Assembly (NCBI RefSeq): GCF_900107995.1
Contig: NZ_FNUM01000003.1
Coordinates: 62,001-126,000, forward strand
Length of the DNA stretch: 64,000 nucleotides
Direction of reading: 5' to 3'
Source of the DNA: Alcanivorax sp. DSM 26293
Lineage (GTDB): Bacteria > Pseudomonadota > Gammaproteobacteria > Pseudomonadales > Alcanivoracaceae
Below are positions 44,791 through 54,373 of this stretch, piece after piece; position 1 is the stretch's first letter, and each line of letters starts with the position of its first letter. Under the pieces are notes generated by a model. The model was not told the DNA's origin. It ran no database searches and worked only from the letters and a program-made list of their open reading frames with translations. The position numbers were made by a program, and so were the translations under genes.

Positions 44791-47742
44791 TTACTTGATG
44801 GACCCGCTCTGGTAGGTCAGGTTGACACCGCCAGCAGGAATCTGCAGGTCGATGGTGGCCGCGCCGCCGCCAATGCTGACATCAATGTTCTGGGCATTGA
44901 GGCTGAGCAGACCGATCACCAGGCGCCCGTCGGGCAGGAACGTCAACGGGCCTCTCAGCTGCAGATCGTTGAGCTCCAGGCTGTGCAGGTTGTGCGGCAG
45001 CCCCAGCGGCGCTTCCATTTCCGGGGCATCCAGAAACAGGTCCAGGGTGGTCTCGAAGGTCAGTGAATTGCCGTCGTGACGGATATAGCCGCGCACCGGC
45101 TCGGTACGATTACCATTGCCGTCATCCGCATAGCGGGCCCGCATCACCAGCGGCTCGGTGGGCACTTCCGGCTCCACCAGGCCGAGAATCTGCGCATAGA
45201 CACTGCTGTTGGTGGTCATCAGCACCGGCGGGTAGAGCAGCACTTCCACTGCCTGCTCGTCCTCGTTCCAGCCGAGGATATCCACGTTGATGCCACCGTT
45301 CAGGTAGGTGAACTTTTCTTCGGGACAGCTCTGGTTCAGTGGGCAGCCCACGTTGGCGCCGGTGGCCAGGCCGCCAGTGTCGGTGACAAACAGGGAGGCC
45401 GCATTGGTGGGCGTGGGGTACTCGCCGCTGCCCGGCGGGTCTTCCACCGCTTTCTGTTCATCCGCGTCCAACTCGAAGTTGGCATTCACATCCGCCTTGG
45501 GCAGGTTGCGCAGCGGCAGGAACACATTGCCCGTGGCCGGGGCGCCGGTGAAGGCGATGGCCATGTCCGGACCGCCCTCATTGGCGGCCGGGGCCAGCAA
45601 CTGGGCGGTCTGCAAAGGCATACCGGCCAATGAGCAGATCACCCCCTGGCCGCAGCCGGTGCTGGCGTGGGAGCCGAGGACGTACTGGTACAAGACGCCC
45701 TTTTCCCAGGGCTGCGCGGGCATCACCGTCAGGCTGCGGCTATTGCGCGACAGATAAGCCGGCACCGCTTCCAGACAATTGCCGCTGGCATCAATCTTCT
45801 CCACCCGGACACTACCCTCCCCGCAGGCCTCACCGAGCACCATGCTGGTGGTATCCATATCCTGGGAAAACTGGACCTCAATGGGGCGGTTGGCGGGCAT
45901 CTCGACCACTGGCAACAGATCGCCGGCCTGATTCTGGAAAGCGCTGGCGCACTGACCCTGGATACCGTTGCCCAAATCCCGGCTCGGCGGGTTCACCGCG
46001 CAGGCAAAACCCGGGTACACGGTGGCGGCATAAGGGGTTCGCGGCGCATCCGGGCTGTAGTCGGGCATGCTGAACAGCAGGGTTTCCGGTGTGGCCGGGT
46101 TACCGTACAGGTCTTCCACGCCGTCGGTGAGCGTTACCTGATACTCGGTGCCGAATGCCAATGGCTGTTCCGGGGTGAGAATCAGCGAGGCCCCATCCAG
46201 GACCCACTGGAACGGCACCGGCGCACCCTGGTCGGTGAGCGTCACGCTGACGCCGGCTTCAATGCTGTCCTGGTCCGGGGTCTCGCTCAGGTTGAGCACG
46301 ATCGGATCGCCGGGACGGAAACGGTCGGCATAATCACCGGGTTGCCAGCTTTGCAGACTGGGGCCGGTGATATCCACCGGTGGCTCGGGGGCGTTTTCCT
46401 GATCCTGGTAGGACTCCATGTGGAAGCTGAGCACGCCAAAGGCGGTTTCGATACCGAGCACTTCCGGCTCCACCACACCCAGGGCGTCGATGATCATGCG
46501 CCCTTCTTCCACGATGGCGCGGCCCACCAGTTCCACCTGCACCAGACTCTGGGTAAAAGCGCCATTGGCCCGGGAGTCGGCAGTGGAAAAAGCCAGGTCC
46601 AGAGTCAGCATGATGCGGCGTGGCGCTTCCGGCTGTTCGCTGTAAGGGGCCGGCAGCAGGTAGCCGGTGGCATCGGACAGGAAGCTGACGGTCACCTCGC
46701 CGGAATCAAACCCGGCGGGCAGCTGGCCGCCGATCAATACCTCCAGCGGCTCACCGGACAGCAGCGATCCCTTGCGAATTCGCAGCGGCGAGGCATCCGG
46801 AAAGTTGGGGATAAACGCCAGGTCGGCAAACACATCACCGGACAGTTTCGATACCGTGGTGTTACCCAGCAGGCGGGCAATCAGCGGGACACAGTTGATC
46901 GGCGCACCGGACAGCGGCGACAGCGTCACACCATCCTCGTTGCAGCCTTTGACCGGATCGGCCGCCATGGCTTCCAGGGCCAGGGTTTCGCGGGGCTCGG
47001 AGTCCTGCGGGTTCACGGCAAACTCGGTGTCGCCGCTCAGGGCAGTGCCAAAACGGCTACTCAGGGCAGCATCCAGCACCAGTGTATAGGGCTGGCCCGG
47101 TTGCAGGTCGGCGGCCGGGTCCACGCTGAGACGGTTACCGCCAACCAGGGCCGTGGCCTCAACCAGGGCGCCACCACTTGCTTCCAGTCTCACGGTGGTG
47201 CCGTAATCCACGGTGGCCGCATCCAGCGGCTGACTAAACTGCAGGTGCAGGGTGGAAAAATCCATCAGCGGTTGTGCCTGATCACCGGATGGCGCAACCC
47301 GCGTGACCGAAAACGCCTGGGCCTGCTGCTGCTCGCTGGCCGGCCCCTTGCCGGCACTGGCGGTGGTAAAGGCCAGCTCGCCGTCACTGAAGCCGGCCAG
47401 AGTCATGCCTGTCAGTTCCAGCCGGTAGTCACTGTTGAACGCCAACGGCACCTGGGGGGTAATCACCAGGGACCGCTCCTGGTCAGCCCGGGACAGCACC
47501 ACATCCACCGGACCGTCCGGCCCGATCAGGCTCACATCCTGATCGTCCAGAGCCGGCGGCTCGGAAAACTGCACCACCACCGGCGCATGGACCGACACGC
47601 CGGTCTGTGCGTCTGCGGGATAGCTGTAGTACACCTGCCCTTTTTTGCGGGCACTGTAATCCACCGTTTGCTCACTGCCACCGCCGCCGCAGGCGGCCAA
47701 CAGGGACGCGGCGGCAATCAGGGAAAATATGCGCAACATCAT
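44791..47742 (-). CDS. Large Ig-like lipoprotein, pair A (AupB-like)
   Basis: 983 residues from ATG 47742 (GGAGG). Lipobox LLAAC-G; Gly at +2 favours the outer membrane. At least four Ig-like (SbsA/Big_5) units: YYSYPADAQTGVSVHAPVVV..., MDFSTLHLQFSQPLDAATV, FRPGDPIVLNLSETPD and MPANRPIEVQFSQDMD. A calcium-loop-like stretch ADVNANFELDADEQ precedes a C-terminal domain ending FLPDGRLVIGL...IPAGGVNLTYQSGSIK. It lies 14 bp after a FadL gene. Likely a surface partner of that porin in uptake of hydrophobic compounds. Confidence 0.82.
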   Translation of the reverse strand: MMLRIFSLIAAASLLAACGGGGSEQTVDYSARKKGQVYYSYPADAQTGVSVHAPVVVQFSEPPALDDQDVSLIGPDGPVDVVLSRADQERSLVITPQVPLAFNSDYRLELTGMTLAGFSDGELAFTTASAGKGPASEQQQAQAFSVTRVAPSGDQAQPLMDFSTLHLQFSQPLDAATVDYGTTVRLEASGGALVEATALVGGNRLSVDPAADLQPGQPYTLVLDAALSSRFGTALSGDTEFAVNPQDSEPRETLALEAMAADPVKGCNEDGVTLSPLSGAPINCVPLIARLLGNTTVSKLSGDVFADLAFIPNFPDASPLRIRKGSLLSGEPLEVLIGGQLPAGFDSGEVTVSFLSDATGYLLPAPYSEQPEAPRRIMLTLDLAFSTADSRANGAFTQSLVQVELVGRAIVEEGRMIIDALGVVEPEVLGIETAFGVLSFHMESYQDQENAPEPPVDITGPSLQSWQPGDYADRFRPGDPIVLNLSETPDQDSIEAGVSVTLTDQGAPVPFQWVLDGASLILTPEQPLAFGTEYQVTLTDGVEDLYGNPATPETLLFSMPDYSPDAPRTPYAATVYPGFACAVNPPSRDLGNGIQGQCASAFQNQAGDLLPVVEMPANRPIEVQFSQDMDTTSMVLGEACGEGSVRVEKIDASGNCLEAVPAYLSRNSRSLTVMPAQPWEKGVLYQYVLGSHASTGCGQGVICSLAGMPLQTAQLLAPAANEGGPDMAIAFTGAPATGNVFLPLRNLPKADVNANFELDADEQKAVEDPPGSGEYPTPTNAASLFVTDTGGLATGANVGCPLNQSCPEEKFTYLNGGINVDILGWNEDEQAVEVLLYPPVLMTTNSSVYAQILGLVEPEVPTEPLVMRARYADDGNGNRTEPVRGYIRHDGNSLTFETTLDLFLDAPEMEAPLGLPHNLHSLELNDLQLRGPLTFLPDGRLVIGLLSLNAQNIDVSIGGGAATIDLQIPAGGVNLTYQSGSIK

Positions 47743-47756
47743 GCTTGCCTCCGCAC

Positions 47757-49115
47757 TCAGAATTTCAGGGTCAGGGAACCACTGAAGACATGGACGTCAC
47801 CGTCCGCTTCCACCCGTTCGCTGGGCTGCGGAAAGGCGGCGGACTGGGTGTCATAGATATCGAACTCCCGGGCTTCCAGCTTCTGGTATTGGTAGCCCAC
47901 ATCCAGACGCACCGGGTAAGCCAGCAACCACGGCTCCTTGAATTCAGCGGAGGCGCCCAGGCCCACAATCCACTTGTCGGTATCCAGATAGTTCACGTCC
48001 ACGGAAGCATCGGAATCCAGCGGCGACTCGCTGAACGCCAGCCCGCCCCGCAGGGTAAAGGTATCGTTGAGGCGGTATTCCGTGCCTACTCGCGGGATCA
48101 CCACATCCTTGAAGCGAAGCTGGCCCACGTCACCGTTAACGGTCTGGTCCTTGATGGTGTCGCGCTCGAACTCCTCTTCCAGGGCGGACCACTCCTGCCA
48201 TTCCACACTGACGCCGGTGCGCCAGCGACCGGCCTGGTAGTGCATGCCGCCGCTGAGGATATTGGGCTGGTAGGAATCCAGGGTGTTGATGGCCAGCATC
48301 AGGCCCGGGCTGGAAATTACCCCGGGGATCACCGCATTGGCGTTCACTTCCGTCTTGGTATTGGAATAGCCGCGATAGGCCAGCGCGGTTTCCAGACCAT
48401 TGAACCAGCAGTCGTCGCCTTCGGCGCAGAAGGTCTCGCCCCAATCCATGTTGATGCCGAAGATCGGCCGGATAGCGGGCTTGGCGGACACTTCCAGTTT
48501 TTCATAGCGGGTGTTACCGGCCAGGTCCGTGGTGGCGGCCAGGTCGGCTTCGGCATGCAGGGTAATCCGGGCGGTGGCACCCACGTCGATCCCCCGCCAC
48601 AGCTGGGTGGCACCGCCCAGATTCAGAAACAGGGGCTGACGGCCATACTCGAAGTACTGCCCTTCCTGGGAGGTCTGGGATTCGAAGGCGAGCATTTCCT
48701 CACCGTATTTTTCCACGCCCAGCATCAGGCCCAGATAGAGCGGATGATCGTATTGGGTCAGCGAGGTCAGATCGGTCTTCATGCCGATCAGCACATGCTG
48801 GGAGGGAGAGTCCTGAATCACATCACCGTTCCGTACCGGCGCATCCGCGCCGCCCAGGCTGTTGGCGCGCAGCTCATGGTCCGCGTGCATGAAACCGGCG
48901 GTGAGTTCGCCGCGCGAATCCTTGGCCAGATAGGCCGGGTTGTAATAGGTGGCTGAGGTCTGGCTGTTGAACAGGCTCAGGGCCTGAGCGGTGGCCAGAT
49001 CGAAAGGCAACACGCCGTAGGTGGTACCGATGTTACCCATGCTGCCCATGGCAACAGACTGCATCAGCAAACCGCCGGCAACGACGGCAGCGCGTCCCTT
49101 GAATGAAACAGACAT
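47757..49115 (-). CDS. FadL-family outer-membrane porin, pair A (AupA-like)
   Basis: 452 residues, RBS AGGAG. Signal peptide, then MGNIGTTYGVLPFDLATAQALSLFN (FadL N-terminal plug start) and SATYYNPAYLA. A cysteine pair FCAEGDDCW occurs in an extracellular-loop position in all three paralogues. Ends ...GSLTLKF, the BAM-targeting aromatic end. Transports long hydrophobic molecules (fatty acids, alkanes) across the outer membrane. Confidence 0.9.
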   Translation of the reverse strand: MSVSFKGRAAVVAGGLLMQSVAMGSMGNIGTTYGVLPFDLATAQALSLFNSQTSATYYNPAYLAKDSRGELTAGFMHADHELRANSLGGADAPVRNGDVIQDSPSQHVLIGMKTDLTSLTQYDHPLYLGLMLGVEKYGEEMLAFESQTSQEGQYFEYGRQPLFLNLGGATQLWRGIDVGATARITLHAEADLAATTDLAGNTRYEKLEVSAKPAIRPIFGINMDWGETFCAEGDDCWFNGLETALAYRGYSNTKTEVNANAVIPGVISSPGLMLAINTLDSYQPNILSGGMHYQAGRWRTGVSVEWQEWSALEEEFERDTIKDQTVNGDVGQLRFKDVVIPRVGTEYRLNDTFTLRGGLAFSESPLDSDASVDVNYLDTDKWIVGLGASAEFKEPWLLAYPVRLDVGYQYQKLEAREFDIYDTQSAAFPQPSERVEADGDVHVFSGSLTLKF

Positions 49116-49306
49116 TGTGCACTCCTGATTTCTTTTTCTGTGTCGCGGGGGTGGCGACAGGGGGATGACACCCTAGTCAGGAGTACACAGGCATTCACAT
49201 AGGAAGAAAGCGGTAATCGGCGTAATCCGCGACAGATATACGTAAAATTGTTGAAAACAGTGATGCACTTGGCAGGAGAAAGGGGCGCCACGTCCGGCAC
49301 GAATGT

Positions 49307-49320
49307 GCCAAAAAGTCGGC
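49307..49320 (-). promoter_or_regulatory. Shared FadL-upstream motif, copy A
   Basis: gccaaaaagtcggc, 192 bp before the FadL A start. Related to the motifs at 54206-54220 and 58996-59008; minus-strand consensus CCRACTTTTTGSC. A binding site for a common regulator is inferred. Confidence 0.35.
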
Positions 49321-49415
49321 AGCGGCCAGGGCACAGATCAGGATATCGGGGTCGTCCGGGCTTCGCCTTGCCAGCAAGGCGCCAACGGGTCGAGGATATC
49401 TGCTTCAGGGAAAAC

Positions 49416-49441
49416 AAAAAAAGCCCCGGACAAGCCGGGGC
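49416..49441 (-). terminator. Terminator of FadL/lipoprotein pair B
   Basis: Minus strand: GCCCCGG-loop-CCGGGGC then T7, 28 bp after the lipoprotein B stop. A textbook rho-independent terminator. Confidence 0.9.
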
Positions 49442-49468
49442 ATATTTCAAGGAACTACTGGAGAGAAA

Positions 49469-52400
49469 TCACTGAATGGATGCGCTCTGGTAGCTGAGGT
49501 TGATGCCGCCCGGCGGAATCTGCAGCAACACCTTGCCACCATCGAAACCGGCCAGGGTGATCTCCAGGTCCACATCCAGGGCTTCCTGGCTTTGCAGACC
49601 GATGAACAGGCGCCCATCGGGCAGGAAGTCCAGCGGCCCTTCCAGTTGTACATTGTCGATGGGCAGGCTCTTCACATTGTGCTCCAGACCCAGCGGCAGG
49701 CTCAGTGCCGGGGCATCGAACAGCAGGTCGAACTGGATACGGAACACCAGGCCATCCGGGGTATCCACGATAAGGCCTACCGGCGGCACGGTGCGCGGGC
49801 TGTTCGGATCATTGGGATCTTCCGGCTCGTAGCGCACCCGCAAGATGTTGGGGCCGGTGGCGGTGGGCACAGGTGCCAGGCCGATGTTGTCCAGCCCGAC
49901 CGCCTCAATGAGGTTATCGATGCCAGTGGCACCCAGCAGCCCATCCACAACACCCTGAAGCAGGTCACCGACCACCGGGATAATACCGAGCAATCCACCG
50001 GTTTCATCATCCGAGGTCAGTCGCAGACCAATAACCGCCGTCGCATCCAGGTTGGTCAAGGCCACGGCAGTAGGATAGATCACCACGGGGACACCCTGGT
50101 TTTCGGCATCGAAATCCAGAATTTCCGTATTCAGCAACCCGGTGATGTAAATGATCTTGTCACCGTCACACTGGGTGGGCTCACCACTGGCTACGTTGTC
50201 AAAACCGCAACCGGTATTGGCGTAAGCCACCAACCCTTCCCCACCGGTACCGCGAGGCACAATCATGGTGGCATTGGCCGGTGTATTGGCCGGATCAATG
50301 GTATCCCCGGTCAACACCGGTTCGTTGCTGTCGATCTGGAAGTTGTTGTTCACATCAGCACTGGGCAGGTTACCCAGCTCCTGGAAGATGGTATCTACAG
50401 CGGTTTCACCCCGGAACAGAATCTCCATGTCAGGGCCACCGTCTTTCAAACCGCCACCGAGCAACGGAGCCGTTTGCAGGGGAAGCCCGTCGGCGGAGCA
50501 GATGCCGGCACAACCGGTACCGCCACCATTTCCGGCCATCACATAACGGTACAGGGTGTCACCGGTGTCATCCCAGGGCTGATTGGGTGTAAAGGTGAAG
50601 CCACGGGTTTCTACTGTGAGCTCACCCTCCACATCAACCCAGGTGCCGTTGTCGTCCGCTTGTACCAACACGGTATCGCCAAGCACCAGGGTGCTCGGGT
50701 CCATGTTCTGGGAGAAACGCACCTTGACCGGGCGGTTGGCCGGCAACCCAACGATGGGCAGCTGGTCAATCACAACCTGATCCGCTTCCGGACTGGAAGA
50801 CACACACACGCCTTGAGTGCCGGCGTCAATTTCGCCCTGGCTGGCAGTGCTGCTGGCGCAAGGGAAGCCCGGGTAAACGGTGGACGCGAACGGCCCACGG
50901 CGAACATCGTCGCCACCGTCATCCACCACGTATTCCGGCAGGGTGAAGTCCAGGGAGTTGTCGCCTTCCAGAGAGTCGAGCATCTGTAGCGGGTTACCGG
51001 CCAGGTCGGTGATTTCCGGTGTGGTGGTCACCACATATTCCACGCCGTATTCCACCGGGCTATCCGGGGTAATCACCAGCGCATTACCGCTGAGTTCCCA
51101 ACTGAAGGGCTCGGCAACGCCACCTTTGCTGAGCATCAGCGAAGTGCCCGCGTTGATGCTTTGCGGCTCCAGAGCTTCGCTGAAGTGAATAACAATGGGC
51201 TCACCCGGTTCCATGCGGTCTGCCACATTACCCGGCTGCCAGGACAATTCCGGGCCGTTATCCCCATTCAGAACGGGAACGATGGGATTCACGGAATCGA
51301 TCGGCTGGACCGGCGCATTTTCCTGATCCAGATAAGACTCCATACGGAAGCTGAGCACGCCGTAGCTGTTTTCCACACCCAACACGCGCGGCTCTACCAC
51401 GGTGATGGCATCGGTATTGAGCTGGCCATCTTCAATCAGGCCGGTGCCCACCAGCTCCAGATGCATCAGGTTCTGGGTAAACGCCCCATTGGCGCGGGCG
51501 TCGGAGGTGGAGGTAGCCACATCCATCATCAGCCGCAGCTGCTTGGGCGCATCATCGCTTTCGGCATTGGGGTTGGGAAACAGGTAACCGGTAGCATCGG
51601 AAATGATCTGTACGGTCACTTCCCCGGAATCAAAGCCCACCGGCACTTCACCACCGATAAACACTTCCAGCGCATCACCGGTAAGAATGCCTCCCTTCTT
51701 CACTCGCAGCGGGGTCACTTCCGGGAAATTGGGTGCAAAGGCAAGCTCGGCATACACGTCACCGGACTGCTTGGACACGGTCTTGTCCTGCAGCAGGGTG
51801 CCGATCACCGGTACGCAGTTGATCGGCTGGCCGGTCAGGTCAGAGGTGATCACCCCTTCATCCAGACACCCCAGGGAATCATCCGCCGGGGGCGCATTGG
51901 TGACCAGTACTGCCCGCTCACCGGTAGTCGGCGAGGTGGTGTCCTGGGGCACGGTGGAATGGGTAAAGGCCGCAATGGTTTCACCGGACTGGCTCATCAC
52001 ACCACTGACGCCCAGCTCATAGGTCTGACCGGGGGTCATGTCTTCCTGGGGGTCCACGGTAATGGCGGTGCGCCCTACCAGCAATTGCGCGGGTACCAGC
52101 TCGCCATTGCTCATCAGGCTGACCGTTTCACCATAGACCGCCGTGGAGGCATCAATGGATTTGGTGGTACGCAGCCGGAAACTGGAGAAATCCATGCTTT
52201 CGAACTGGTCGTCATCCGGGAAGATGGATTCCACTTCGAAGCTGGCGGCGGTCTGCTGGGTATCCAGCGGTCCTTCCAGAGCGGCGCGGGTAGTGAAATT
52301 GAGCTCGCCGTCCTTGAAAGTGGTGGTTTCACCGAGCACGGTGACGCCATTCATGACCACCGTGTAATCCGTTGCCGGAGACAGTGCATCCACAGGCGTC

Positions 52401-52687
52401 AGCACCACACCCCGGCCATCTGCCACGGATTCCAGGGTGAAGGCCACATCCGCGCCATCCGCATCCTGGAACACGAAATTATCTGCCGTGGCCGATACGG
52501 TATGGCTGAACTGTAAGGCCACAATGGCACGCGGTGCCACCTGGTTCTGGTCATCCAGCGGGTAGGTGTAGTGCAGGTTGCGTGCGTTGAAGGTGGGTGT
52601 ATCGAAACTCACCCTGTCCTTGTCCCCGCCACAGCCTGCCACCGCAAGGGCGGTCAGTGCTGTCAGGGCGATATTATTCTTTTTCAT
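49469..52687 (-). CDS. Large Ig-like lipoprotein, pair B (AupB-like)
   Basis: 1072 residues, the longest of the three. Lipobox AVAGC-G (Cys19). Same architecture as pair A: LHYTYPLDDQNQVAPRAIVA, MDFSSFRLRTTKSIDAST, MEPGEPIVIHFSEALEP and LPANRPVKVRFSQNMDPS, the calcium-loop-like ADVNNNFQIDSNEP, and the C-terminal FLPDGRLFIGL...IPPGGINLSYQSASIQ. An extra segment rich in Gly/Ile/Val (about 900-950) is unique to this copy. Follows FadL B by 12 bp. Confidence 0.82.
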   Translation of the reverse strand: MKKNNIALTALTALAVAGCGGDKDRVSFDTPTFNARNLHYTYPLDDQNQVAPRAIVALQFSHTVSATADNFVFQDADGADVAFTLESVADGRGVVLTPVDALSPATDYTVVMNGVTVLGETTTFKDGELNFTTRAALEGPLDTQQTAASFEVESIFPDDDQFESMDFSSFRLRTTKSIDASTAVYGETVSLMSNGELVPAQLLVGRTAITVDPQEDMTPGQTYELGVSGVMSQSGETIAAFTHSTVPQDTTSPTTGERAVLVTNAPPADDSLGCLDEGVITSDLTGQPINCVPVIGTLLQDKTVSKQSGDVYAELAFAPNFPEVTPLRVKKGGILTGDALEVFIGGEVPVGFDSGEVTVQIISDATGYLFPNPNAESDDAPKQLRLMMDVATSTSDARANGAFTQNLMHLELVGTGLIEDGQLNTDAITVVEPRVLGVENSYGVLSFRMESYLDQENAPVQPIDSVNPIVPVLNGDNGPELSWQPGNVADRMEPGEPIVIHFSEALEPQSINAGTSLMLSKGGVAEPFSWELSGNALVITPDSPVEYGVEYVVTTTPEITDLAGNPLQMLDSLEGDNSLDFTLPEYVVDDGGDDVRRGPFASTVYPGFPCASSTASQGEIDAGTQGVCVSSSPEADQVVIDQLPIVGLPANRPVKVRFSQNMDPSTLVLGDTVLVQADDNGTWVDVEGELTVETRGFTFTPNQPWDDTGDTLYRYVMAGNGGGTGCAGICSADGLPLQTAPLLGGGLKDGGPDMEILFRGETAVDTIFQELGNLPSADVNNNFQIDSNEPVLTGDTIDPANTPANATMIVPRGTGGEGLVAYANTGCGFDNVASGEPTQCDGDKIIYITGLLNTEILDFDAENQGVPVVIYPTAVALTNLDATAVIGLRLTSDDETGGLLGIIPVVGDLLQGVVDGLLGATGIDNLIEAVGLDNIGLAPVPTATGPNILRVRYEPEDPNDPNSPRTVPPVGLIVDTPDGLVFRIQFDLLFDAPALSLPLGLEHNVKSLPIDNVQLEGPLDFLPDGRLFIGLQSQEALDVDLEITLAGFDGGKVLLQIPPGGINLSYQSASIQ

Positions 52688-52699
52688 GGAACACCTCCG

Positions 52700-54055
52700 T
52701 TAGAACTTCACCGTGATAGCGCCGGAAAACACATGGACATCGCCATCAGCGGTTACCACTTCATAGGGGTTCGCCACACCGGGACGGTTGGTGGTCAGCT
52801 CGAAATCCCGCTCTTCCAGTTTCTGGAACTGGTAACCGAAATCAAGGCGCAGCGGATAAGCGAGGACGGGCGGGTTCTGGATAATCAGGGATGAGCCCAC
52901 GCCGACAATCAATTTGTCACTGTCCAGGTAGTTCACGTCCGGGGTCTGGATGCTTTCCAGCGGGCTTTCCTGATACGCCACACCGCCGGACAGAATCAGG
53001 TGATCGTTCACCGTCCACTCGGCACCGATACGGGGAACCACAATGTCCTTGAACTCGGCGAAGGCCTGGTCCTTGACCGTGTCGCGGGCCAGCTCATCTT
53101 CCAGGTCACTCCAGTTCTGCTGTTCTACGGTAACGGCAGCGCGGAAGTTGTCGGTGAAGTGATACAGCAGACCGGCACTGAAGATATCCGGCTGATAGGA
53201 ATCGATGGTATCGATCAACACAGTAATACCCGGATCAATAACGGTACCGGGAATGGTCAGATTGGATTCCACCGCGGTGCGGGCCTCGGTGTGCCCGCGG
53301 AAAGCAAAAGCGGTCTCAAGACCGGTCCAGATGCCGCAGTCTTCCTTGCCGCAGAACACCTTGTCCCATTCCAGATTCATGGACAGCACCGGACGAATCA
53401 CCGGCTTGGCAGACACGGTCAGCTCTTCGCGCTGGGTTTCACCGGCCAGGTTGGCGCTGGCGATCAGGGTAGCCTCAGAACGCAGGGAGATGTGTGCGGA
53501 GGCCCCGGTGGTAATACCGTTGGCCAGTTCGAGGCCTCCACCAAGGTTCAGGAATAATGGCTGTCGGCCGTAATTGAAGAACTGGCCTTCCATGCTGGTG
53601 CTGGAGTCAAATGCCAGCATTTCCTCACCGAATTTTTCCACCCCGGCAATAATCGCGAAGTAGATCGGATGTTCGAACTTGGTCATATCGGTGAGGTCGG
53701 TCTTCAGCGCAATGACCTGCTGCTGGGACAGGGTGTCATTCAGTATGTCACCGTCACGAATCACCGATGGGGCGCCCCCGCTGGGATTGCCCTGGCTGAC
53801 GGCACGCAGTTCCTGGTCACCGTGCAACAGACCCACCGTCAGTTCCCCACGGGGATCGCGGGTCAGGTAGGCCGGGTTGTAATAAAGCGCTGATGCCTGG
53901 GGATTGAACATGGACAGACCCATGGCGGTCCCCACATCGGCAGGTAGCAGACCATAGGTGCTGGCCGTGTTACCCATTGCAGCGAAAGTAGGGGTCGACA
54001 GGGCAGTGCTGACAATGACAGCAGCTCCCCAACGGGCGAGGGTTTTCGTAGTCAT
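52700..54055 (-). CDS. FadL-family outer-membrane porin, pair B (AupA-like)
   Basis: 451 residues; MGNTASTYGLLPADVGTAMGLSMFN replaces the plug motif of A and C, and the cysteine pair is FCGKEDCG. Ends GAITVKF. More diverged than A and C, suggesting it is the oldest split or has a different substrate. Confidence 0.9.
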   Translation of the reverse strand: MTTKTLARWGAAVIVSTALSTPTFAAMGNTASTYGLLPADVGTAMGLSMFNPQASALYYNPAYLTRDPRGELTVGLLHGDQELRAVSQGNPSGGAPSVIRDGDILNDTLSQQQVIALKTDLTDMTKFEHPIYFAIIAGVEKFGEEMLAFDSSTSMEGQFFNYGRQPLFLNLGGGLELANGITTGASAHISLRSEATLIASANLAGETQREELTVSAKPVIRPVLSMNLEWDKVFCGKEDCGIWTGLETAFAFRGHTEARTAVESNLTIPGTVIDPGITVLIDTIDSYQPDIFSAGLLYHFTDNFRAAVTVEQQNWSDLEDELARDTVKDQAFAEFKDIVVPRIGAEWTVNDHLILSGGVAYQESPLESIQTPDVNYLDSDKLIVGVGSSLIIQNPPVLAYPLRLDFGYQFQKLEERDFELTTNRPGVANPYEVVTADGDVHVFSGAITVKF

Positions 54056-54205
54056 AGCGCTTCTCCGGCGTTTGTTATTAGGGTTTTCGCCTCAGGTTAA
54101 GGTCCCAGGCGACAGGAGAACAATGCGTGAAGCTATGCAGCCTCTCACCTATTCCCCCCTGTGTGTATGCAACAAGTCAAACAAAACGCGAGTGCCAGCG
54201 CCGTT

Positions 54206-54238
54206 GGCAAAAAGTTGGGAATGGTTGAGAAAAGTTGA
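54206..54238 (-). promoter_or_regulatory. Shared FadL-upstream motif, copy B
   Basis: ggcaaaaagttggga (54206-54220) followed 20 bp later by a second half, aaaagttga (54230-54238). Direct repeats of AAAGTTG spaced by two helical turns suggest cooperative binding of a regulator. Inference. Confidence 0.35.
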
Positions 54239-54328
54239 TGGGAGCACCGGTATTGTTAAACGATGTAACCGGGGGGTTTCGGTTTGCCGTCGCCAGGGCG
54301 GCTATGTCACAGACAGGTAGAGGAGCAT

Positions 54329-54352
54329 AAAAAAGCCGGCCCGAAGGCCGGC
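54329..54352 (-). terminator. Terminator of FadL/lipoprotein pair C
   Basis: Minus strand: GCCGGCC-TTCG-GGCCGGC then T6, with a stable TTCG tetraloop, 21 bp after the lipoprotein C stop. Confidence 0.92.
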
Positions 54353-54373
54353 AATGGCTTGGCAAGGAAGACG

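Larger units (their letters stand above)
49116..49468. other. Upstream region of FadL pair A and end of pair B
   Basis: 353 bp. It contains the promoter region of pair A on the minus strand, the shared A5GTYGG-type motif (49307-49320) and the terminator of pair B (49416-49441). No gene seen. Confidence 0.6.
54056..54373. other. Upstream region of FadL pair B and end of pair C
   Basis: 318 bp with the promoter region of pair B, the shared motif at 54206-54238, and the pair C terminator at 54329-54352. No gene seen. Confidence 0.6.

Noticed and set aside
45667-47856. 729-residue open frame on the plus strand
   Set aside because: It is antisense to the lipoprotein A gene; low-complexity His/Gly/Gln-rich sequence with no domain is typical of a shadow frame of GC-rich DNA.
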